Source: Coptis chinensis
Taxonomy: Eukaryota > Streptophyta > Magnoliopsida > Ranunculales > Ranunculaceae
Assembly (NCBI GenBank): GCA_015680905.1
Contig: CM027377.1
Coordinates: 18,314,501-18,378,500, forward strand
Direction of reading: 5' to 3'
Length of the DNA: 64,000 bases
Of this stretch, positions 33,602-46,679 are shown one piece after another. Under the pieces are notes generated by a model. It saw nothing but the letters and a program-made list of their open reading frames with translations. It had not been told where the DNA came from and did not search any database. A program made the translations under genes and the position numbers. Each line of letters opens with the position of its first letter. Position 1 is the stretch's first letter.

Positions 33602-34701
33602 ATGGCTGCACGCAATGATGGAGGTGTTGTGGACCTGAATAATCCTGAAGCTATCTCACCCATGCAAGCATAACAAAGGAAGAAGCTAAGTGATTTCTAT
33701 TCACCAATCATTGGAGACCCACCTAGCAGTATTGTTTTTCCAGAGACAAAATCTAACTAGTTTGAACTTAGAGCATCAGTAATCTCTATGCTTCCAAAGT
33801 TCAATGGTTCAGACAATGTTCAGCAATATGTTCACATGAACAAATTCCTATAAGTCCTCATAACTTTTAAGAACTAGAATATCAAAGATGAGAGTATCAA
33901 GTTGATTCTTTTTCTGCTCTCACTCGAAGGTAAAGCCTCTGAATGGTTAACTGCACAGCCAATCAATTCAATAGATAATTGGGAGAAGTTGAGAACGAAG
34001 TTTATGAACAAGTTCTACCCACCCCAGAAGACAGATGTCATGCAGCAAGCCGATGTCATTTCAAAGGAAAGGTGACTGAAGAATATCATCAAAGCTGGGA
34101 GAAATTCAACAATCTGCTAGTCTTGTGTCCACATCATGGATATGACAAGAGCACACTGGCTTATTTTTTCTATCGAGGACTCTCGATGATGAACAATCAG
34201 ATGATACAGTCAATGCACAAAGACAAGTTTACATCGATGGATGGAGAGGAAGCTTACAACTTTCTCGAGAATTTAGCTGAAGAAACACAACAATGGACTA
34301 CTAGCAACGAGGATGTCGCTAGCATGGAGGGGGAGCCAAAGCAATTTGGTTACCGAGCACATGAACAAGCAGATCAAGAACTCAAGTTTACATTGGCCAG
34401 CATGGCCACCAACATTGAAACTCTAAGTAAGAAATTCAATCAGTTCTCCATGAATCCCTCAAAGAACAACAAGTCTCATGCTAAATCTCTCCCAGTCATG
34501 CAAGCCAGCCGATACTGCGAAGTCTGTTCGGACACTTCTCATACAACTCTAGAATGTCCTGGTTACTATCAACATGCATCAGTTGGAGAGTACAATATAA
34601 ACTCATTTCAGAGGCCCAACCAAGGTGGTAATAACTTTCAAGGCAATTTGGAGACAGAACACTGGACCAATGATTCATTATTGGATTTTCTTCAAATTTA
34701 A
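33602..34701 (+). pseudogene. Athila-like gag
   Basis: The ATG at 33602 (MAARNDGGVVDLNNPEAISP) opens a reading broken by stops at about 33671, 33758 and 33851. Recognisable gag segments are FNGSDNVQQYVHMNKFL, LEGKASEWLTAQPINSIDNW and, after a frameshift near 34040, WEKFNNLLVLCPHHGYDKS, GEEAYNFLENLAEETQQW and the Cys motif YCEVCSDTSHTTLECPGYY. The last ends with FQRPNQGGNNFQGN, typical of Athila/Tat gag. The element breaks off after about 34730: no protease or pol follows. Confidence 0.8.
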
Positions 34702-34893
34702 TCAGTGAGTGTTTCATACATGGAGGTATAACTTATTAAAATGGTAGACAGATCCAAGCACAGAAAGGTGAGACTATGTATACATTGGTGAAATTGAGTA
34801 GTCAAAATCTAATTTAATTGATTGATTATCATATAATTTATAGTGGTTATGTATTTTATTTTATTTTTACTTGGATCAAAAGGCTTTAATATG

Positions 34894-34897
<4 letters not shown>

Positions 34898-34980
<83 letters not shown>
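34898..34980. repeat. (TA)n microsatellite
   Basis: About 83 bp of pure TA repeats just after the truncated gag. Confidence 0.95.
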
Positions 34981-34982
<2 letters not shown>

Positions 34983-35199
34983 TTTTATTCTTGAAGCAAG
35001 GTTGGTATCTTTATTCTTTGCAGACAAGGTTGCCAAATTATTGTTTTGATATATATGCTTGATAAGTATTTTTAAATAGTTGTTGGTAAACAACACTCTA
35101 CTAGTTAACTTGTAGCATTTAGTTATGTTAGAAGTTTTGGACCTTGTTAAAACATGAAAAACCAGGTTCATTGAGTATATTATTTTAGAACAAAAAGTC

Positions 35200-36336
35200 T
35201 TTCTTTATTTTCGATTGGCTATTAGCTTAGTCATCAAATCGATTTCTTGATCCTAGTGAACACCAAGTTATCTCTAATCATGGCTTCACTAGCATGACAG
35301 ATTAATTAGCACCCCACAAATCTCTTTGATGGGGTTTATAATCTCTAGTTCACCGTTATGAGTTATATTTCTAGAATCTCACAATGATGAACTTAAAGTC
35401 CTAATTACAAAATAATAACTATTCTAACTAGCAATCATCCTCACGTACGTGGCTTTATAAACCCCCTATAATGGGAGGTTTAACCTTGTGTCATCGGATT
35501 TTCTATACTAAAATAATGAAACAAAGACATAATAATAAAAGGAATTGAATTGAATTGAAAAACTAAGCTTTTATTGAGAGGTTTTAATGAAAGCTATACT
35601 ACAAACCCTAATTACTTAACTAAATCTAAACTAAACTATTCTAAACTAAAGAAGGGGGGGTTAAGAGAGAGAGAAAGGAGCGCCCTAATTAAACCTAAAC
35701 TAATGATAGAGAGCTTAAGTTTTTTCTTAATCCTCTTTATATATGAGAGGATTAGGATTACATTTTCGTGCATAGACCTGGAAGCTAGACTTTGGGCATC
35801 TAATGTGAGCCTAAAGTCCATTAGGTTAAGTCTAAAAGAGCCAATGTTGCTAGAAAAACTTTAGTGCCTTTTTCATCTACTTTTATACCTCTGATTTAGG
35901 TAAGACTAGGTCCATTGGAAAGCTTGTTCTGAGCCGGTCGTTTTGACATAAAGTAGGCTTGATTCTGAGACCCGAGTCCAAAGATATGCCATTTTGAAGT
36001 TCTGATAGTTTTTTATCATTTTTCTACCCAAATTAACTTTGACTTCCCAACTTTGACTGGGGTAAAACTTTTTCTTCTTGATTCTTAGGCTTTAAATATA
36101 GAACTCTTCTAGCAATACTATTCTAGCAACTCTTTTAGGCTTTAAATATATAACTCTTCTAGCAATCATCTTGACTCGTTTTCCATGCAAAATGGCGTCT
36201 TTAAGCACATAAACAGTTTTAATACCTGAAATACATAAAAACACGTAAACAGTACTAACTCTCATTTATTGTAAATATAATTGGCCTAAAGATAATACTA
36301 TTAAGGGGTTAAAACTACAGTTTTAGGTACTTATCA
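35200..36336 (-). mobile_element. Probable LTR of a Gypsy element, minus strand
   Basis: Read on the minus strand it begins TGATAAGTACCTAAAACTG at 36336 and resembles in layout the LTR at 31353 (TGATAAGTGC). It has a TATA-like CATATATAAAGAGG near 35740-35752 and AATAAAAGCTTAG near 35560-35572. The far end, near 35200, is uncertain. No internal coding region adjoins it. Confidence 0.45.
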
Positions 36337-36349
36337 ATACGTTTTAGTG

Positions 36350-37546
36350 ATACAAAACTAGCTCATCCTTAACCAATAATCTGATATTGTTTCCTTCTCG
36401 ATCTATTCTCTTGATCTATCAAGAGAAGTACACGGGTATGTGTGATTTATCAAATGTGTGAAGTGCAAATCGTGGAGTAGGAACTAAAGATTGGGGTTGT
36501 GTCTATTAGTAAATGAGACAACGAGATAATTAATAAGCAAAGTAAAATATTGATTTTACGTATAAGTGAATTATCCATATGAATATTTGTGTATTATGAT
36601 GTATATGTTTTCTTATAAATGAATGTGTATGTGGTTTGTGTGAGTTGATAGTCACGAGGGATGAATGTACTCCCTGGATATGATTTTCTTCGTTCTCATA
36701 AGTAGACGAGTGGTTTTTAAGTAAAAAATATGTATCTAGTTTGTGGGATATGATGGATATGGTGGTGTTATGAACATTGATAGTTGTGATATCTTCAGTC
36801 TGATTATATATGCCCATGGTGGTTGCGTTGTGAGAGTGAAATATATGCATATACTTTAAAAGACTATGTTTGGGAAATCTAATTTTATTTTGCAAGAGTG
36901 TACGACTTATTAACCTTTTATGCAAAGATGTTGTCCTACCCCTAACATGACGTGATAGATTAAAGGTAAAGTATAATCTGGTTGTTTACTAGTTTGAAAT
37001 TATGTATAGTGAGGTTGCTTGGAAGAAATTACACGCCGTTTTGGAAAATTGAACTATCTTGTCTTCCAAGTTGAAATGGTTGTTGACATTATATTTATTT
37101 ATTTGAAAGATTGAATGTAGTACTGTATATTTTATTTTAGCATTACTCATATCATCGAATTCAATTTGTTTACCCATGTTTACTTTATTTTGCAACGTGG
37201 GTGTGTTCTTGGGAACATAGATGGCGAAGTGTAGTGGATGAGGACGCTTAATTTGGATTTGCTCTTGGAGTCTTCTGTTTTAACTTTTAAGTTTTTCTGA
37301 AGTGTGCAATTTTGTTTTGAGACATATGTAATAGAATTGGTTAGCTTCTTTTTAATTTAATAATATGATTGAAGGATTGTACATTTTGGTTTTAATTTTT
37401 TTTTTTTTTTATGTTGTGTTTAATAATAGGGTATTTGGTTTTCATTTTACCCTGGGTTTTTTAGATAATTGAATTGGGTGACAATTGAGATATTTATATC
37501 TTGAATAATTTCTTGTTTTAATTATCTGAAAATTTGGGGTGTGACA
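36350..37546 (+). mobile_element. LTR remnant, same family as 1811-4044 (copy 2)
   Basis: The last 650 bp match copy 1 in order: TGTCTTCCAAG, CCCATGTTTAC, GCAACGTGGGTGTGTTCTT, GAGATATTTATATCTTGA. The LTR ends GGGGTGTGACA at 37546. No coding region belongs to it. The left limit is uncertain. Confidence 0.55.
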
Positions 37547-37547
37547 A

Positions 37548-39450
37548 CATTTGTAATATGTTATATGGGTTTCAGGAGACAAAAAGTAGGTATAGTGGCA
37601 AAGGTTGTCACAGTATCAATAAAAATTTATTATTTAGTATTAGAGAAGAAAGTGTTGGTTTTAGAAGACTATTGTTATGTTCCAGAGATAAAGAGAAATT
37701 TGGTTTCTATTTATGCACTTTATAAGTCAAGATATTCTATTTCATTTGATTTAATAGTTGTAATCAAATTTAATGGAAAGTTTATTGTCTCTGGAATTTC
37801 AGAAAATGGTCTCTATTTAATTTCTCCTATGCTAATAAAAAAATGATATTATTAGTAGTAATTCATCAAATGTTTTACCTCAAAAGAGAAAAATCTCCTT
37901 CTATTAATCCGTATTCTTGTGGCACTTAAGACTTGGTCATATCAATCTAAACAAAATTTTTGACAAGTTGGTAAAAGATGGAGTTTTAAGTTCACTCTTT
38001 TTAGAATCTTTCCCAACTAGTGAGTTTTATTTAGAATGATAGATGACTAGAGATCTTTTAAAGGTAAAGAGTCAAGAGCCACAGAATTATTGGAATTAGT
38101 ACATACTGATGTATGTGGGCCCCTTAATGTGTAAGAGAGAGGTAACTTTGAATATTTTATCATTGCTAATGACTATTCAAGGTAAGGTTATGTGTATTTG
38201 ATGATGCACAAAAAGTCTAAATCTTTTGAAAAGTTCAAAGAATTCAAAGAAGAAGCTGAAAAACAAACCAATTAAGACACCTCGATTGGATCGAGGTAGT
38301 GAATACTTCTCAGATCAGTTCAAAGAGTACATATTGCAAAATAGGATTTTGTCTCAATTAAGTGCACCAAGAACTCCACAACATAATGAGATTGCAAAAG
38401 AAAGGATATAACCTTATTGGATATGGTTCTGTCCATGATGAGTTATTTAACTCTACCTATAACAAAAAGGTTACTCGGGGTGGTTTATTTTGTAACCCGA
38501 TAGAGAAAAGACACTTTGTGAGTATCTCGAGGAAAATTATATTATGAAACAAAAACCTTGTAGTACAATGGTCATTGAATAAATGACGTCAAATATTCCT
38601 GGTAATGTTCAATATGAATTAACTCCTAGTTTAGATTAAAAAAAACTTCCATGTGTAAAGTTCAGTGTTTACCTAAACCTACTCTAATACTTCTTCATAG
38701 TGGAAGGACAATTAGACATCTAGAAAAGTTAACCCTATTGAGGGAAACTTTCTCTGTCATATCAGATGACCAGGATGTAGATCCTATAAACTATGAAGAC
38801 GCAGTTTTTGACATTGATTTGAATCAATGAAATCAGAAATGAAGTCCCTGTATTCCAACAATGTCTGAGAACTTGTTGATTTACTATCAAATACTAAGTC
38901 TATTAATAATAAGTAGTTATTCAAAAGGAAATGAGGAGCCAGTAGAAAGGAATAGACTTTCAAAGCAAGACTGGTAAAGAAAATGTTTACTAAAAAAAAA
39001 GGGTATCGATTATGAGAAAACTTTTTCGCCAGTAGCCATGAAAAGTCCATTAGAGTCATTCTAGTGATTGATGCTTATTATGACTATGTGATTTGGCAAA
39101 TGGATGTAAAGACCGTGTTTTAAAACCTGGAGGCTTTACAGTTCCTACAAGCTGAAAAAAAAATCCATTTATGGACTTAAAACAAACTTCAAAGAGTTGG
39201 AATGTATACTTTGATCAAACAATCAAATCGTTTGGTTTTGATTAATGTGATAAAGAACCTTGTGTTTTACAAGAAAGTTGAAGGTAAGACGGCTATGTTT
39301 TTGGTCTCATGTATATGTATATGATACACTATTCATTAGGAATGATATAGTCTATGAGAACCAAATACTATATATTGGCATATGATTATGCAAACCTTTA
39401 TATAGATAATATGAGTTTTAGAATGATTGCTAAATGCCTTTGAAGGCCAA
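37548..39450 (+). pseudogene. Ty1/Copia pol, heavily decayed
   Basis: Starts inside the protease/integrase junction (VLEDYCYVPEIKRNLVSIYA). The integrase core follows: TDVCGPLN (about 38110), FEYFIIANDYSR (about 38151), then RLDRGSEYFSDQFKEYIL and SAPRTPQHNE. The reverse transcriptase is only traceable as short pieces, e.g. GIDYEKTFSPVAMKSPLES near 39005-39060 and VWQMDV-like sequence near 39095. Gag and 5' LTR are missing. Numerous stops and frameshifts mark it as an old copy. Confidence 0.8.
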
Positions 39451-39458
39451 TGGGAGAT

Positions 39459-40842
39459 TGTTGGGATATTTGGCTTTTACAAAGCCAATGAACATTTATT
39501 GTTTATACATTTATACATGATGATGTTTAATTAAATACACAAATCTTATTATTATGCATATGGGTGAATTAATATTATATGGTAAAACTATAAGTTCCAT
39601 AGGTAATAGAATTAGAACAATCAAGCATATGAAGAGTCATGTGAGGGAGAATTGATTGTATCTATTTACCTAGAATGCTCACATTTAGGGGTGAAGTCGG
39701 ACGCTTCACTTATACGACTGTAATATACACAACTGCTATGTAATAGGATGATGATATCTTAATCATTTGAGTATGACTCTAAGTTTATATATTGGTGTAG
39801 TCACATGACTGACACTGAGGGGATCGAAGTGAGAACACACTATAAATTCACTGTTAAGATTAGTGTGTATATCTCACTTTACCAATTATTCCCTAAACTT
39901 AAGGAATTGTGAAAATTCATTATGTCTCAAATTTGTTACTTTGAGATGTTAAAAAGTAAAGTCTATTCATAGACTAAACTTGATGTTTTGGGTAATGAAT
40001 GTAGGATGTCTTGAATCACAAATTCTAATAAAAGATCCACCACTTTACAGAGTTATGTATTATGAAATTGTAACATAACTAATTAAGCTCAAACCTGGTC
40101 GAGCCAGTATAAGAACTAGTTTCTTAGTGCTCAATTGATGTTGAATGTCACATTGGGTCAATTAGACATGGGTGTGATAGTGAAGAACAAATTCCCAATT
40201 ATCTAATTGTGAATACAAGTGAGGTGGAGGGACTTAGATTTAAATAATGGTATAAAAGGATTTTCCTTATAATTCTATGGACCTTATTGTAAATATGAAT
40301 TTACTAATGGGCATTTTCCATATTAAAGATATATATATTAAAAGTATTTTAGTATATCAAGTACAAGTACTTGTATGATAATGACTTTGCTTTTTTAGAT
40401 AAGACTTGGAATCCTAAGTGGATCCTACTACACACACATCCGTATTCTCAAAAGTGATTTTCTTTATTATTAATCTCCAATTTCGGCTTTGACGGTATTT
40501 TTCTTTTAATTTCTTTTTGATAAATAATATATTAACATGTTAAAGATCTATGATTAATTATTGGGTTTTAGACTTTGGTCCTACGCATAGTTGGTTTATT
40601 AGACTTTGGTCCAAAAAAGCTTGAATATTAGACTTTAGTCCTAGTTCTGTTTGTTCACCATTAGTCAACGTGGTCAATCTGCTTGCATACGACTGAGTTG
40701 ACTGTTAATCAACTGAGTTGACTAACGGTGAACAAACAGAACTAGGACTAAAGTCTAATATTCAAGTTTTTCTTGACCAAAGTCTAATAAACCAACTATG
40801 CGTAGGACCAAAGTCTAAAAAACCCTTAATTATTTTCTAACA
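39459..40842 (+). mobile_element. 3' LTR of the decayed Copia element, containing a MITE
   Basis: A purine tract (AATGGGAGA) precedes TGTTGGGATATTTGGC at 39459. The LTR ends TTTTCTAACA at 40842. A MITE with a 9-bp duplication sits near its end, so the LTR itself was about 1.1 kb. The start and end motifs (TGTTGGG...TAACA) are canonical. Confidence 0.75.
40563..40825. mobile_element. Mutator-type foldback MITE
   Basis: 263 bp beginning GGGTTTTAGACTTTGGTCC and ending with its complement at 40825. The arms are over 110 bp with only a few mismatches. A perfect 9-bp duplication TTAATTATT flanks it (40554-40562 and 40826-40834), the length produced by Mutator-like transposases. Confidence 0.92.
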
Positions 40843-41364
40843 GCAGCTAAACAATGCTTCTGCAGCAATGCCAAGGAAATTTGCTTCATCAAGCATTGCT
40901 AAGAAATGGATGCTTGTTGTTTTAGAGGTGGAGATGGTTAGCCAACGTTATATGGAGTAGAACTTACTAGGATGGTTGAGAAACAAAGATAAGAAATTTG
41001 TTTCTAACTCCTAAATTATACCAATGAATCAATGGAATGAAAACTATAAAATTAAAAAAAGGTAAATATAAACATACGCATTAGGAAAATAGGGAATTCA
41101 TTCAATTAAGAGTTTAGAAAGGGGGTAGGTGTTCACCTTGAGTGTTGATTTTCAATTTCTCTAGAGAGAATTAGTGAAGTCATATATAAGATGATTCGAA
41201 AAGTGTGTGCAGAACAAAAGAGGTGAGGGAGTTTTCTTCTCTTTTTATTTTTATTTTCTCCTTTTCTTATTTATAATAATAACTGGGTAAGGTTTTTTTT
41301 TTTTTTTTTGTTATTTACGAGTAGTAGTATTCTTTTTTTCCACGACCCCCCTGCTCCGCCCACT

Positions 41365-41414
<50 letters not shown>
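41365..41414. repeat. (AAC)n microsatellite
   Basis: About 16 tandem AAC units. It is not in an ORF of substance. Confidence 0.95.
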
Positions 41415-41416
<2 letters not shown>

Positions 41417-43593
41417 ATATGTTTTCAAGAAGAGCGTAAATCGGTAGTACTTTGGGTGATGTATTGCGTATTTATGTTTCAAAGAAGATCCTAGAAAAGT
41501 TAAATGAATTGAATGTCTAGCTTAGATTTCAATTATAATCAGGTTCATCCCCTGCCAAGGCCCACTTTTACAAGGTAAAAATTCACCTGTAAATATCTGG
41601 TCGATTTACCTAAACCTGAAATTTCGGTCGAAACTTTGATATGTTCTCACGAAATTCTGTCTATGATCCTAGCCCAAATGTGGCATCACCATCTGTATTG
41701 GGAAAATAAGTACACACCAAGTGGTTGCCGAATCGCTATCGTCCTCTACAGACCAATGGAAGCGCTTTAGAAGAGAGGGAAAAAGAGAGAGTTGGCAAAA
41801 AATGACGTCAATGGAAGAAAAGCACATGGGAGGATCTACATCAGTTGAACACAACAGAAGCATGAAGCATGTGGAGGGAGAAGATTCAGTGCTTTAACTT
41901 TATTTTTTGAAATTAGGAACCAACAAGAACATGGATCCACGTCCACCACATTCTAATGAAGAAACCCCCTTAATTTTCCAACTAATAAAGGCATGTGAGA
42001 GCTTGTTTTGGCCAGCCAGACTAAAGTAGTACCATAGAATAGGGTCCCATCCACCCACATCCCCCACCACCAATAGAAATTTGTGGGTCCTTATTCTCTT
42101 AGAAAATTTATGTTAAGTACACCTCCTGACCTCCTTCAATAGTTCAATTTATAATACCAACATAAAAAGATATTTCTCAGTCAAAAGATATGATACATGA
42201 CCCTCCATTGATTTCATATTAGTTCCTACTTCGAATGGTTAAACCACCTGTTTGCTAAATTTATAATGTATGTAAAATTAGCTATTAATAATTGTGGTAA
42301 TGAGCTTTTAAAATCACCAGATTAAATAAGGTTCAAAATAAGTATCCTAATTCCTAAGCTTGAGTTAGTTATAATATTGTGTGGTTGGGATTTGTGGGAT
42401 TCCATTCGTTATGTATTATTCGTAGTCTAATCAAGGTGCTAATTACCTCACAGATCAATCACCGACCTCCTACACCAAACCCTGTCTCTAAGTAATGTGT
42501 TACAGATTAAGGTGTTTCGAAGTGCTCAGGGGTTTGTTGAATATCATCCAAAAGCTGAAATTCATCGGTTTATTAGAAATGGTAGTAACTTAAACATTAC
42601 GGATGGAGAATCAAAAAATTTGGTAAAATTTTTAACATAGTGAAATATAAACCTTAAGAAATGTTAACATGCTACAGTATATTGAATTCCTTGTAAGCTT
42701 GTAGCATTTTGTCATTATTTTGTTTGTGTACATGAAATTCTTACTTAATTTAATAATATAAGGGTTATCACACTTTGGTAAGTTGGATACTAGTTAACTG
42801 AAATCAAGTATCGTTATATAAAACCTGTGGGCCTGAATATTGTTGACAGCGTCCAGAGTCCGGACTCCAGAAAGCTAATTAACAAAAGCACATCCACAAT
42901 CTAGAGATCGGAATTAGGTATAGGTCCTTAGTTTAGGGAGTCCACAAAATCTACCAAGTCAGCTTATCCTTTCCCATTAGTGTAAGATACGACTGTGGTC
43001 ATCTTATAGCTCGTAATGAATTTAATATGACACCATAAATGGGCATACAGATTATCTTATGCTATTATTACGCAGTGGCTATTACGCAGTGGCTTTAATT
43101 TTTCAAATCTTGGTATCCAAACTTTTTCAAGAACTTATTAACAGGACAGTTTCTGGTTTCTACATTGAATTGCTCACAGTACGTGTGAGGGTGAGTTGTG
43201 GCAAAAAATTTCCGTGGCAGACATACTTTTTTCTAGGTCAATACAGAATAAGTTTCGATTTTGTAGGAACTTTTCACCACCAACAGCTGTGATCGTATGA
43301 AAACTTTTCACAAGTAGAGGGTGGCATAGTTTGGATTTTGGAATAAGAGATTATGCCTAAAAGGGCACCTAGAGTGATTTTGAAATTTTGATGTTGGTCA
43401 AGATACAAAATAAATAGAAACCAAAATGAAAAACAAACACATTGCTAGCACATAGAAACAGAAACAAATGGATTTATTGAAAAAATTGTGCCAATATAAT
43501 AATGAGGTTCACTTGGAAATTGTTGTATGGCTGCAAATGCAAAAGAAGAGAGAAAATAGAGTGACGATGGCCATTTGAGGTGTGGCAGGATTG

Positions 43594-43622
43594 TGAGAGA
43601 GAGAGAGAGAAAGAGAGAGAGG
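43594..43622. repeat. (GA)n tract
   Basis: GAGAGAGAGAGAGAAAGAGAGAGAGG, a short imperfect GA repeat. Confidence 0.9.
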
Positions 43623-44833
43623 GCAGTGATGGACACATTAGGCACAAAAACAAAAAAGACCAGCTTGGTAGGGTTAAGTATTTGGGCTTATTCACTGCCT
43701 TCTTCCAATGCCTTATTATGCTGAGGGATGTGTTTGAGGATAATGGTTTCCAAAGAGACCCCCTGATGCACGATACATGTAGGTGGGTTAGGTAGCAACC
43801 CCTGCTCCCTCAGTGGACCCATCCCCTAGATTCCTGCCCCATTCCTCTTTTTCTAACATTGAGCCAGCCTTTTCTTCTTTTTTTCTCAAGTTAACACCGC
43901 TTTAACATTTCACTCAAAAAGCTCTTTAGTTTTTCTCTTAGAATTCCATTTTCTCTATGTCCCCTAAAAGAAACACCCACCTGAGGCCACCTCTGCCACT
44001 ATTCTACATGACAACCCATAGTAGCTCGGTAGCTCCTATCGAGAGAAAAAAAAAAGAGACAACCCATAGTTCTATATTTTTCAAGGCACCCACCCCATAA
44101 TTTTTTGCCATTTTATTTTCTTCTTGGTTATAGAAAAACTATTTCACCACACTTGTTTTGAGTGTATAAACTATAAAGTCTGAAATGGTAACAAAAAAAT
44201 TAGGAATTACTTCAGGGCCCAAAATATCCATATTATTCGATATATAAAAATCAGTATGTCATAAAATATCGGTTGTTATACCCATGGACCATGGCGGCAG
44301 GTTAAATGTAAAAGAGACTAAATCGGTGGGTATATATCAGTATTGAGTGTTCAAATTTCGATATATTGATGATACTTACGACATATCAGGATGTTTTCCA
44401 TTGGCATGGGCCTTTGGTTCTTTGAGATGGTATTGTCGGCATTCATGTTGCAAGGTTCCAAATCTAATCGTAAAACCCTGAGAGCTCACACCCCTACCAT
44501 GAGAAATGTCTTGTGATATAAAACTCCTTACATACAACTTTGTGGTAAGATATAATCATTCCTGTTGCAAGAATTGACATTGTTTGTCATTTAATTAAAG
44601 GAAATGATTATAGTTATATGGTGTGAAGTATGAACTCTCCACTTCATTTCAAAAGATATGTAAACTGAAGAAACAGCTCATTTCTCACACTCTCACTCTT
44701 CTGTCTAGAACATTATGTATAAAAAATAAAATGTCCACAGTAGCCTATACTGTTTATATGCTATTCCTCACAACACCTTGTTTTTAGACAGTTGTTATAT
44801 GATATCTTCCAATTTTTCTAGCGTACATATTCC

Positions 44834-44866
44834 TTTGATATAAAAACTCTCTCTCTCTCTCAGCAA
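44834..44866 (+). promoter_or_regulatory. TATA box and CT-rich leader of the HD-Zip gene
   Basis: GATATAAAAACTCTCTCTCTCTCTCAG combines a TATA-like ATATAAAA with a CT repeat, a common plant core-promoter and 5' leader pattern. It lies about 135 bp before the start codon. Confidence 0.6.
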
Positions 44867-44917
44867 TCCTATATCTCACTCTATAGCTTATCATACCATA
44901 AACTTTCGATCTTCACC

Positions 44918-44968
44918 ATGAAAATCAAATCACCGTCACATCTTTGTAGATTCAAGACACAAGCCTAA
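44918..44968 (+). CDS. Upstream ORF in the HD-Zip 5' leader
   Basis: ATG AAA ATC begins a 16-codon ORF (MKIKSPSHLCRFKTQA) ending TAA at 44966-44968, only three bases (GCC) before the main ATG. It lies downstream of the TATA box and therefore inside the expected transcript. Such an ORF would be met first by scanning ribosomes and could reduce translation of the main frame; a peptide-dependent uORF is known in another HD-Zip I gene, ATHB1. Whether this peptide is conserved is unknown. Confidence 0.5.
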   Translation: MKIKSPSHLCRFKTQA

Positions 44969-44971
44969 GCC

Positions 44972-46679
44972 ATGACTTGCAATGAGATGGCCTTCTTCCC
45001 TTCGAATTTCATGTTGCAAACTTCACATCATGAAGATCAAGATCATCGCCACCCTCCAACTTCACTCAATCCAATTCTTCCTTCATGTACACCTCAAGAC
45101 TTCCATGGTAATCCTTTTCTTCCAATTCTTACATATATTTTCACTTTACATTCATTTTATGATTCTAAAAGTTGCTTCTCTGTTTATGTGTTACATTTTT
45201 TTTTTATCTTGTGGTGCAGGTGTTGCATCATTTCTAGGAAAGAGATCTATGTCGTTCTCAGGCATTGACGTGTGTGAAGAAGCAAATGGTGAAGATGACT
45301 TATCTGATGATGGTTCACAAGTTGGAGAAAAGAAAAGGAGGCTTAATATGGAACAAGTGAGGACATTAGAGAAGAACTTTGAGTTAGGTAACAAACTTGA
45401 GCCTGAAAGGAAAATGCAGCTAGCAAGAGCACTTGGATTGCAACCAAGGCAGATAGCAATTTGGTTTCAAAACAGGAGAGCAAGGTGGAAGACAAAGCAA
45501 TTGGAGAAAGACTATGACCTTCTAAAGAGGCAGTTTGATGCAATCAAGGCAGATAATGATGCTCTCCAAGCTCAAAACAAGAAACTTCATGCAGAGGTAA
45601 GAGTTTGAATTTTGCATATGAGTAAACAATATCTAATCCTTTCTTCTTTTTAATAGAAGTGATAATTTTGATAATTCCAATATGAAACCCTGCTGAATCT
45701 TCAATGGTTACTTCCTTACTGGGTTTTCTTAGAAAAGAATTTTAGTTTGTTAGTTTTCTGGGCATTTAACATTTCAACATATGCTAAAAATTTAGTGTTT
45801 AAGGCTTTGCTCAACCTAGAGAAGTAGATATGAGTGTTGGTCCTTTTTCTTTATTTGCATTTCTAGTTTTTGTCCATTGGAATTTGGAAGGTGGGAATAA
45901 TTCCAAAATTCTGCATGGTAACATTGTTGATTTTGTATGTGATTTTGGTACTTTTGAGAAAGATTGTTTGTTCTATTGATTTTGTGGGTGGTATTGAATT
46001 ATTATTCATAAAAGATACCTTTACATCATTTCTTGAACCAATCACCACTTTTAAAAGAGAAAAATTCCTATTCATATCTTGAGTACCAATCATATATAGC
46101 TCTAAAAGAACAGAAATAGCACACCACATTTTGGTAAATTATTAAATTCCAGGGGAACATGATTACATACCATTTCAAACTTTTAATAAGATAATTGCAA
46201 ATGGGCATGTCACATATCATATATCACATATCACATATAAATGTAAATGTATTCTTCATTATTAATGTGGTCAGTTTCAGTTACTCTTTTTTATGTATTC
46301 ATGCCTTGATCGGGCTATTCATTTGTTGCAGATATTGGCTCTGAAAAATAGAGAACCAACAGAATGCATCAACCTCAATAAAGAAACAGAGGGTTCTTGC
46401 AGCAATAGGAGTGAAAACAGTTCTGACATAAACTTGGACATTTCAAGAACACCAGCCATTGACAGCCCTCTTTCTTCCAATCCAAGTAGACCTCTCTTTC
46501 CATCATCCATAAGGTCTACGAGTATGGTACAACTCCTTCAAAATACCACAAAATCAGACCTCCAATTCCAAAAGATTGATCACAACAACTCTCAAGAAGA
46601 AAGTTTTTGCAACATGTTCTGCAGCATTGACGATCAACCAGGATTTTGGCCGTGGCCCGAACAGAGCCAATTCCATTAA
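44972..46679 (+). CDS. HB13: HD-Zip class I homeodomain-leucine zipper transcription factor, ATHB13-like
   Basis: Three exons: 44972-45107, 45220-45596 and 46332-46679, with GT..AG introns of 112 and 735 bp. Together they code for 286 residues, close to the roughly 290 of ATHB13. The start [20 protein letters not shown] is the typical amino end of the ATHB13/23/3/20 group. A Ser/Asp/Glu-rich stretch (residues about 60-80) precedes the homeodomain (about 81-140), with helix 3 [11 protein letters not shown] at 126-136. The leucine zipper follows directly (about 141-182). The end [17 protein letters not shown] is the conserved aromatic activation motif of this group. Such proteins are nuclear, bind CAAT(A/T)ATTG-type sites as dimers, and act in cotyledon, leaf and stem development and stress responses. 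All parts are in frame with no defects. The short uORF before the start may tune translation. Confidence 0.95.

Larger units (their letters stand above)
40843..44830. other. Spacer without recognised genes, upstream of the HD-Zip gene
   Basis: No convincing coding sequence or element ends were found. It includes an (AAC)n run (41365-41414), a poly-T tract near 41290 and a GA-rich run (43594-43622). The final kilobase is the likely promoter region of the gene at 44972. Confidence 0.5.

Noticed and set aside
35574..35864. 96-codon ORF (MRGFNESYTTNPNYL...)
   Set aside because: It lies in a probable LTR on the opposite strand, has no recognisable domain and contains the LTR's TATA and leader sequence.
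41365..41414. Poly-Asn or poly-Gln coding repeat
   Set aside because: The AAC repeat is not in a supported reading frame and is a plain microsatellite.
45191..45394. Antisense ORF over the HD-Zip homeodomain exon
   Set aside because: It is the shadow of the real coding exon; no independent coding signal.
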